Shown piece by piece: positions 57,901 through 64,000 of a stretch of 64,000 bases of DNA. Each line of letters opens with the position of its first letter. The stretch's first letter is position 1. A program made the position numbers and the translations under genes. Source of the stretch: Ceratobasidium sp. AG-K (taxonomy: Eukaryota > Basidiomycota > Agaricomycetes > Cantharellales > Ceratobasidiaceae); assembly GCA_037039685.1 (NCBI GenBank), contig JAWNGF010000001.1, positions 4,402,001-4,466,000 on the forward strand, read 5' to 3'. The notes beneath the pieces are model-generated. The model saw only the letters and a list, made by a program, of their open reading frames with translations. It was not told the DNA's origin and did not search any database.

Positions 57901-60900
57901 CGGCACCAAACAAGATGTTCTCGCGGGTTGTCTCGTTCTGGACCCATGCCTCCTGAGCAGCATAGGCGACACCGCCTGCTCGAGGAAGCGAGAACCAAGA
58001 GTCCGGGGTGCTAGGCGCAAAGTGCATCTCTCTGCCCACACCTCACTCATTAGCCTCCGCCGGCGTCGAACGAATAGCTTACTAACCCAAGAAGTGCCAT
58101 CAGAAGGCTAGTCTTTCCACAGCCAGTTGGCCCGATAATCATGTTGATCTTGTCGCGGCGGAATAGGAGCTCTCCAGGGATGTACAACCTAAAATTGCGG
58201 CGCGAGGGAGAAGGCGTGCCGGGTATTCGACGCGTCCAAGTGAATGTCGCATCGCGGAAACCCATTGTACTACCTACTTGTGGGTTGGACTTGATGACTA
58301 GACGCGGGTCTTTTTTTGTATAAACGTCAAGTAGTTCAGTCTGTTATTATATTAATCAGCCAGGCAAGCGAGGCCAGTAGGTGCGCTTACCTTGTTCAGG
58401 AACTCATTGGTACGGTCTAGAGACACCTTGGCTTGTATCGCTGTCGGGATCATCCGGAATAACATAAATAGCTGGCTGCGCAACACATCGAACACCCCCG
58501 CAGACGAGAACACAATTGAAGCATCGAGTGGCTTCATAAACCAGAGTGTATGCGAAGCGAATGCGGTCAACATGACCAGTAGCGGAAGGACGTAACTACA
58601 GAATACCCGTTATTCAACGATATATTAGATATGCGGACGGACATACTCGAGGTTCATGTTGAGGAGTCCCAAGAATTGTCTCTTCTTATACCACCGCAGC
58701 TCCTCTTCACGTTTCTCTTCCACCCGCGCCTTGACTTTCTTCTCCCAGCTAAACATCTTGATCATCCTGATTACATTCATCGCTATGTTTACCAAGTCAG
58801 AACCGCTCTGTGCCATGAATCCAGTGCACTCACATTCGGTGATAGTTTGCACTCGTGCATCGGTCTGTGGTAATCAACATCGTCAGCCAGAGCTAAACAT
58901 AAATCAGTACCCTACTCGCCTTTTTCATTCGCTCAACCTGAACCCCGTTGATCATTCGGGCAACCAGACCGGGAAGGGGGAACATCAAAAGCATCGTGCC
59001 CATCCCTGCCAGTGCGCTAGACTCACTGATGAACTCATGTTGAACATAGCGTGACCAAAAACACGAACCTCCAACCAAGAATCTTGTACAAGAAACAGAT
59101 ACTGACACTAATCTGCACTGGGGCGGAGAGAATGATGAATAAGAAATGACGACCTTCAGTAACGTTAGCCAAATCCTTGACCAGCGTGTGGTTAGCTCAA
59201 TTAGCATGAGATCAACCTAAGGGTACAGCTCACAGCGGACATCAAATTGTTAATCTTCCCGACCAGGTTCAAGCTCTCATTATCACCCTTGGTCTTGACC
59301 TTCGACTCCTTGTTGTTTCCCTTCGGAGAAGTAGAGCTCTCAACAGGTATCTGTGCGCTGCTTCCCTCGACGCCGTAACTTTCGCTCTCAGCTCCTCCAA
59401 CGGTGGCACTATCGTCAATAGCTGTTGGCTCGCTACTTAGCGCACTTCTAGAGGTCTTGTAACTGCTTATAGGAGCAACAGTTTGGGGTATCTTGCCACC
59501 GGATCCAGTCACCTCGACCAGCATACGGATACGAAGCGAATGCTCAAAGATTAACTGGGTCAGGATGCCTTCGGTACGCACAAGGAGGCCAGTCTACCAT
59601 AGAAATAAGTCAATCACAGCCGCCAAGATCAAACTATGACTTACCGCGGTGAAGAGGTACCATTGCATCGCGATTGATCCAATTACCGGCCCAAGGAACA
59701 ACCAGAGGATCCACACCCATGGTCGGATGTATCCAGGCTCGTTGGGATTCTGCAAATACAGCAACAAGTACCGAATGCCAAGTGGTCCAGCAAAGTCCAT
59801 TAATGCCTAGTTCCCGACCATGTCAGTAATCAGCTTGTTTTCATAGCAATGTAATCGAACCTTGATAGTAATCATCGCCGCCATCACCACATAATCCCTC
59901 CGAAATACCCGCACAAGACCCCAGAACAAGTGCTGTTCTTTTTCGCGTCGCAGAGGGTCAATCTTATCAAAGCTGTGAGCTTTCAGGTGCTCGGCGCGAT
60001 CATAGTCCGCAAGCCCTGGGAGCTGGTCGTACTCGAGCTTCGGCGAACGGTAGGCGGTCCAGATAATGGGATCGAGAAAGCTGTAGAGCATGAACGAGAG
60101 GAGTGAGGTAGTTTGTTCAGGATTCGGTGTCCCGGGACTCTGTAACAGGAACTAGTATAACCTCGGTTCACCAGTGCAAGCGGTGTGTCGTACTCACCTT
60201 TGGATCCAGAGGGACATAAGGCCTGGGAATGCATAGTGGGATGACAGCAGCAGCAAAAGTGAGTACACCGATACGAGACCATGTCAGCCATCCGCCAGCA
60301 GCGTCTGCTGGATGAAGCTCGAACGTCGCGAGCGGGAACAAGTCGCGCCATGCATACACTCCGAGGGCGACGAGTAGCAATACTACAAGGTGGAAATTTG
60401 CGACAGCCCTCAGTTTTTGACCGAGTACGAGTGCGAAAATAGCGAGAATAGTAGTATATGTCTGTAATTATAATAAATTAGCGAACCGAATCGACTAATA
60501 CGGTCGTTCAGTGTAGCTCCTAGACAAAAGCGCCGGAATTGGTTATTGATCGTCCTCATGACCGGATCGGCCGACTAACTACACCCAGCCCACGACACAC
60601 ACTCTGAATAGTACTGAGAAGCAGATTGGCTCACATAAAACATGCACAACAATATTTCGACCCATTCGATGTTGCTAAACCAGCGGTCATGATTCATATG
60701 TTCTTCATGTATTTTGCTCCGTTTGCTGAAAGCACTGCCATCCCGTGCGTCATTGGTCTGGCGACCCTCGTGAATTGTAACGACAGCAACAATAGTGAGC
60801 ACTGTAAGTGTCGCACAAGCCAATAGCCTAGTCGTTTTCCAGGTCGTTATTTCGCTCGAAAATAATCCAGTTTGTTGTCCTCTGACAGGTTGAGATGGGG

Positions 60901-61063
60901 CTTCTTCCGCAGCTGGTTGACCGCGCAACTTGGCAATACAACGTTTGGCAGGGCCGACAGTAAAAGTGGCATGAAGAATGAGCAACACGATAGAGAATAC
61001 CGCACAGGCAATGGGAATGAGTAGTGTAGCTAGCGCCGCCTCAGTGAGGATCATCTGGTTCAT
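54987..61063 (-). CDS. ABC transporter, ABCC/MRP family (multidrug resistance-associated type)
   Basis: The start (61063) reads MNQMILTEAALATLLIPIACAVFSIVLLILH, a TMD0-like N-terminus, then TYTTILAIFALVLGQKLRAVANFH, PLDPK.. and DPIIWTAYRSPKLEYDQLPGLADYDRAEH, the family's lead into TMD1. NBD1: IIGPTGCGKTSLL (Walker A), LSGGQKARVSLARA (signature) and IIILDDVLSALD (Walker B). NBD2: VGRTGSGKSSL, FSLGQRQILALARA (signature) and VLILDEATAAT. It ends DALYAMAKGQEK. A charged linker (DRDRELERKEEQLIDEG) joins NBD1 to TMD2. Such pumps export drugs or glutathione conjugates across plasma or vacuolar membranes. At 57727-57728 one base is missing inside the NBD1 signature (LSGG then QKARVSLARA), so the frame breaks there. 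The gene is divergent from its paralog at 62142. Confidence 0.9.
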
Positions 61064-62141
61064 AGCAGCCAGGAGACTGCTCGTCGTTGGAGTGACGAGT
61101 GATGTGTTCTCCTGACAAATGATTTATCGCAGCGCATGGATTTCTATCCATGGACCCATCCATCAAAGCAGCGCATATAACCGGATATATGCCGTGCTCT
61201 ATCCTTGAAGCCCAACGAAGAATGTTTTATTACTAAGTTTGACGCGCAGTAAACGTTTAACTTAGCAAAATACCAGTATAGACGTGCTTACATCTTCGCC
61301 CGTGACCTACGGACCAAGTCATTTGATGGAAGTCGATCGCCTAGTGTACTTTGATACATGGACCCGCCGGCCCGCAATTCTATCACACATTCTTTACGTC
61401 GTCACAATGTCTTATCAACATTGTTACTAACCAGGATGTGCATGTGTATTCTGTGAACACTCTTTTAAGGTCAAGGCGCACGGTATGGCCTATATAGGCG
61501 AAGCGTATGGGGCCGCCTTACGGTATCCAACATCCCGGGGATAAGACTGTTGTCTCTGTCTATGGTGAAATCGCCAATATATCTTTTAGACCTGTGAAAA
61601 TAGCAAGCGTGTGAACTCTGTTCGATTTCATTGTTAAGAACACGTACACATAAACATCGGGCTATGTATGTTACCTCCAACGACTGGATATGATACAAGT
61701 GAAAGGTTTGGTAGGAAATCTCCGCGGTACAAGGTTAGATAGGAAATTCCATGAAGTGGAGCTTCTATTCACGCACGGCGTAGCATGGTCATCCATACTC
61801 AGTGAGAAGGGTGTTTGTTGCCCGGGGTTGCCGAGGTGAGATCGGGGAGAGCACATGGGTGCGTCGCATGAAATGACTCGCGGTCCTGGAGATGACGCCG
61901 TCGAGCTAAAACTCTAGGCAAGGTGTCCTGTTCCTGGCTTGGTCACCGCTGAATGTAGATATTTCGTGTTTCTCCATGACGGACGAGTCACCGACGCAGG
62001 AAGCCCTGCCGGTTTCGGAACCGAAATTGCTTCCTTGAACCTTGATGTGATGAGAAACCATGTGCTCCGATAAAAACATTTGTCAGATGAGTACATATTT
62101 AGCTACGCTGCACCGGGCGCTTCCTCTCTGCTGCGCCCGCC
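61064..62141. promoter_or_regulatory. shared divergent promoter region of the two ABC transporter genes
   Basis: 1,078 bp lie between the two ATGs. It contains a 20-bp near-perfect palindrome, GCATATAACCGGATATATGC (61173-61192), 110 bp upstream of the minus-strand gene; nine of ten base pairs match. It could be a binding site for a dimeric regulator. No coding sequence was recognised. Confidence 0.5.
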
Positions 62142-64000
62142 ATGAGCCAAGTCGTGCTCTCGGAGACGGTGCTGGCTGCACCAAAGTCAAAATTAGCGCA
62201 TTCGCTACTCATACCCGCTGCCTGTGCAGTCGTCTCCATCGTCTTGTTTATTCTCCATATCATTCTTGCTGCCGGTCCCGTCAAACGCTACATTGCCAGA
62301 TTACGCGGCCAACCGGCTGTCGAGGAGGATGCACCCCCTCAACCTGTCGTAAGACAACATACCGGTTTCTTTCCCGATCTACGTTCCCATATCAAAGCAC
62401 ATGGCGGAGGTGCCATATTCGCATGGAAGACGCTCAGGTTGTTGGCCTGCACAGCTCTCACCGCGCTCACTATTGCGGCCATCGTTTCCATCAACGAGGG
62501 GCATAAAACTATTGGTGCACAGGACGTCGATGACGTCGACGCTATGAGCAAATGGCACAAAAAGCACAAGAAACACAAGAAACGTGACCGATGGTTCAGC
62601 ACTGCTGAGTGGATCGAAATTTCCTTGTGCCTCTTTTACGTGAGTCGATGCGTCCATTAGCCGATTCATTTCGCTAATCTAATCATAGACGTATACCACA
62701 CTTCTTGCTATTTTCGCTCTCACACTCGGCCCGAAACTGCGAGCCGTCGCAAATTTCCATCTCGTCTCGTTGCTGCTTATCGCGCTCGGAGTCTACGCGT
62801 GGCGCGACTTGTACCCACTTGCGACGTTTGAACTTCACCCGGCAGATGCTGCTGGTGGATGGCTAACATGGTCTCGTATCGGTGTACTCACGTTCGCCGG
62901 TGTTGTTGTTCCGCTGTGCATCCCTAGGCCTTATGTCCCACTGGATCCGAACGTGAGTTTATTACTCAAATTTACCGGGTCGGAGCTAATATTTCGTATA
63001 GAATCCCAGCACACCTAATCCCGAGCAAACTACCCCGCTCATTTCCCTTCTGCTATTCAGCTTCCTCGACCCCATCATCTGGACCGCCTACCGTTCGCCG
63101 AAGCTCGAGTATGACCAGCTCCCAGCGCTTGCGGACTATGACCGTGCCTCGCATCTCAAAGCTCGCAGCTTTGACAAGATCGACCCTCTCCGTCACAAGA
63201 AGGGTAGGCATCTGTTCTGGGGCCTGATGCAAGTATTTTGGAGGGAGTATACAATCATGGCGATAATGCTTACCATCAAGGTTAGTTCTATGGCAGTGTC
63301 GCACGAGTTGGTATTGACCGGGCGGGAATCAGGCGTTCATGGAGTTTGCTGGACCGATCGGTATTCGGTACCTGTTGTTGTATCTGCAGAATCCCGACGA
63401 GCCTGGGTTCATTCGCCCGTGGGTGTGGATCCTTTGGTTGTTCCTCGGACCTGTGTTCGGTTCCATCGCGATGCAATGGTACATCTTCATTACCGTGAGT
63501 TCCTGTTTGGTCTTGCCCGATAGTCATGGACTGAGTTTTGTATGGGTAGACCGGCTCACTCGTGCGCGCGGAAGGCATGCTCACTCAGATAATCTTCGAA
63601 CACTCGCTCCGTATCCGTATGGTTGCCGAGGTAGCTAGCTCTGGCAGCAAAACGCCTAAAACTGCTACCCTGGCGAGGCCGCGAGCGTGGCAGGAAGTGA
63701 GCAAACAGCCGTCAATACCAGTCCCGTCGAGGGAGGAGAGGCCGATAGCACGGGCCACACCGCCGAGGGAAGCAACGGGCAGACTCTTGTTGCGAGCACT
63801 TCGTCGGTCAAAAGTAAAGACAAGAAAGCGGAAGACAAGGATAAGAAGGATGGGGACAGCGACAGTTCTAACCTGGTTGGAAAGATCAACAACCTGATGT
63901 CGACTGTAAGTTTATATTCTTGGATTTTGCGACGTGTCTAACTCGTCAAATAATTCATTAGGACTTGGGTAACATTACTGAGGGCCGAGATTTCCTGTTT
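62142..64000 (+). CDS. ABC transporter, ABCC/MRP family, paralog (partial, cut by window end)
   Basis: The start (62142) reads MSQVVLSETVLAAPKSKLAHSLLIPAACAVVSIVLFILHIILAAGPVKRYIARLRGQPAVEE. It aligns with the minus-strand ABC gene throughout: TYTTLLAIFALTLGPKLRAVANFH, WRDLYPLATFELHPADAAGGWLTWSRIGVLTF, DPIIWTAYRSPKLEYDQLPALADYDRASH, MEFAGPIGIRYLLLYLQNPDEPGFIRPWVWILWLFLGPVFGS and NLVGKINNLMST. Exon 1 is 62142-62639 and exon 2 starts at 62689. Differences from the paralog include a His/Lys-rich loop (KWHKKHKKHKKRDRW). The frame breaks at about 63671-63676 in the TMD1 linker, where one base is missing between ..TATLA and EAASVAGSEQT. The reading continues to the window edge at EGRDFL.., so both NBDs lie outside. 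Confidence 0.88.

Noticed and set aside
54987..61063. ABC transporter as a pseudogene because of the NBD1 frameshift
   Set aside because: Only one base is missing; both sides read as conserved signature sequence and the rest of the gene is intact.
1..64000. tRNA, rRNA, CRISPR array or complete transposon
   Set aside because: No T-loop words with matching acceptor stems, no rRNA blocks, no regular spacer array, and no reverse transcriptase or transposase motifs were seen when reading both strands.

Overview
This window looks like nuclear DNA of a filamentous basidiomycete, most likely an Agaricomycete; a Rhizoctonia/Ceratobasidiaceae origin is my impression only. The evidence is 26 protein genes packed on both strands, nearly all cut by short GT-AG introns of about 50-60 nt, CT-rich leaders, and family members typical of higher fungi. 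These include a tail-anchored Ubc6, a Ssk2/Wis4-type MAPKKK, an M13 metalloprotease, an HNH_2 protein, and a dynein heavy chain that stops after the tail, as described for Schizophyllum commune. I found no tRNA, rRNA, CRISPR array or complete transposon.

Layout. 1-2.2 kb is non-coding and carries copy A of an ~0.8-kb dispersed repeat. 2.2-4.2 kb holds a secreted protein built from two duplicated exon modules, then a small basic coiled-coil protein. 4.4-7.5 kb holds UBC6 and a divergent pair of RNA-splicing genes, U1-C and LSM3. 7.7-18.4 kb holds an allantoate-type MFS permease, an M13 metallopeptidase, LAS1, an orphan gene and a dienelactone hydrolase. 19.7-25.9 kb holds ROK1, the mitochondrial dicarboxylate carrier DIC1 and SUB2. 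26.5-35.7 kb holds an HNH_2 protein, a HAD phosphatase, a single-pass membrane protein, RBG1/DRG1 and a GT8 glycosyltransferase. 36.1-43.4 kb holds the HOG-type MAPKKK and a polytopic membrane protein. 43.9-49 kb holds dynactin p27 convergent with the dynein tail gene dhc1. 49.2-52.8 kb holds an orphan gene and an FtsJ-fold protein separated by a repeat-bearing gap. 52.8-55 kb is non-coding with repeat copy B. 55-64 kb holds two paralogous ABCC transporters head to head, the second cut by the window edge.

How the genes relate. Several neighbours share a theme: U1-C/LSM3 (splicing), LAS1 and ROK1 (ribosome maturation), SUB2 (splicing and mRNA export), and dynactin p27/dhc1 (one motor complex). 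Most of the rest is ordinary housekeeping.

The strongest cross-cutting observation is about the sequence itself. Eight genes, including essential ones (UBC6, U1-C, ROK1, SUB2, dhc1), each need exactly one inserted or removed base to read through. Five of the eight sites lie in or beside short runs of one base. This points to indel errors in the assembly rather than eight real pseudogenes. The most biologically interesting items are the exon-duplicated secreted protein, the split dynein next to dynactin, the tiny exons (6, 8, 11 and 12 nt), a possible 34-nt intron and the head-to-head ABC pair.
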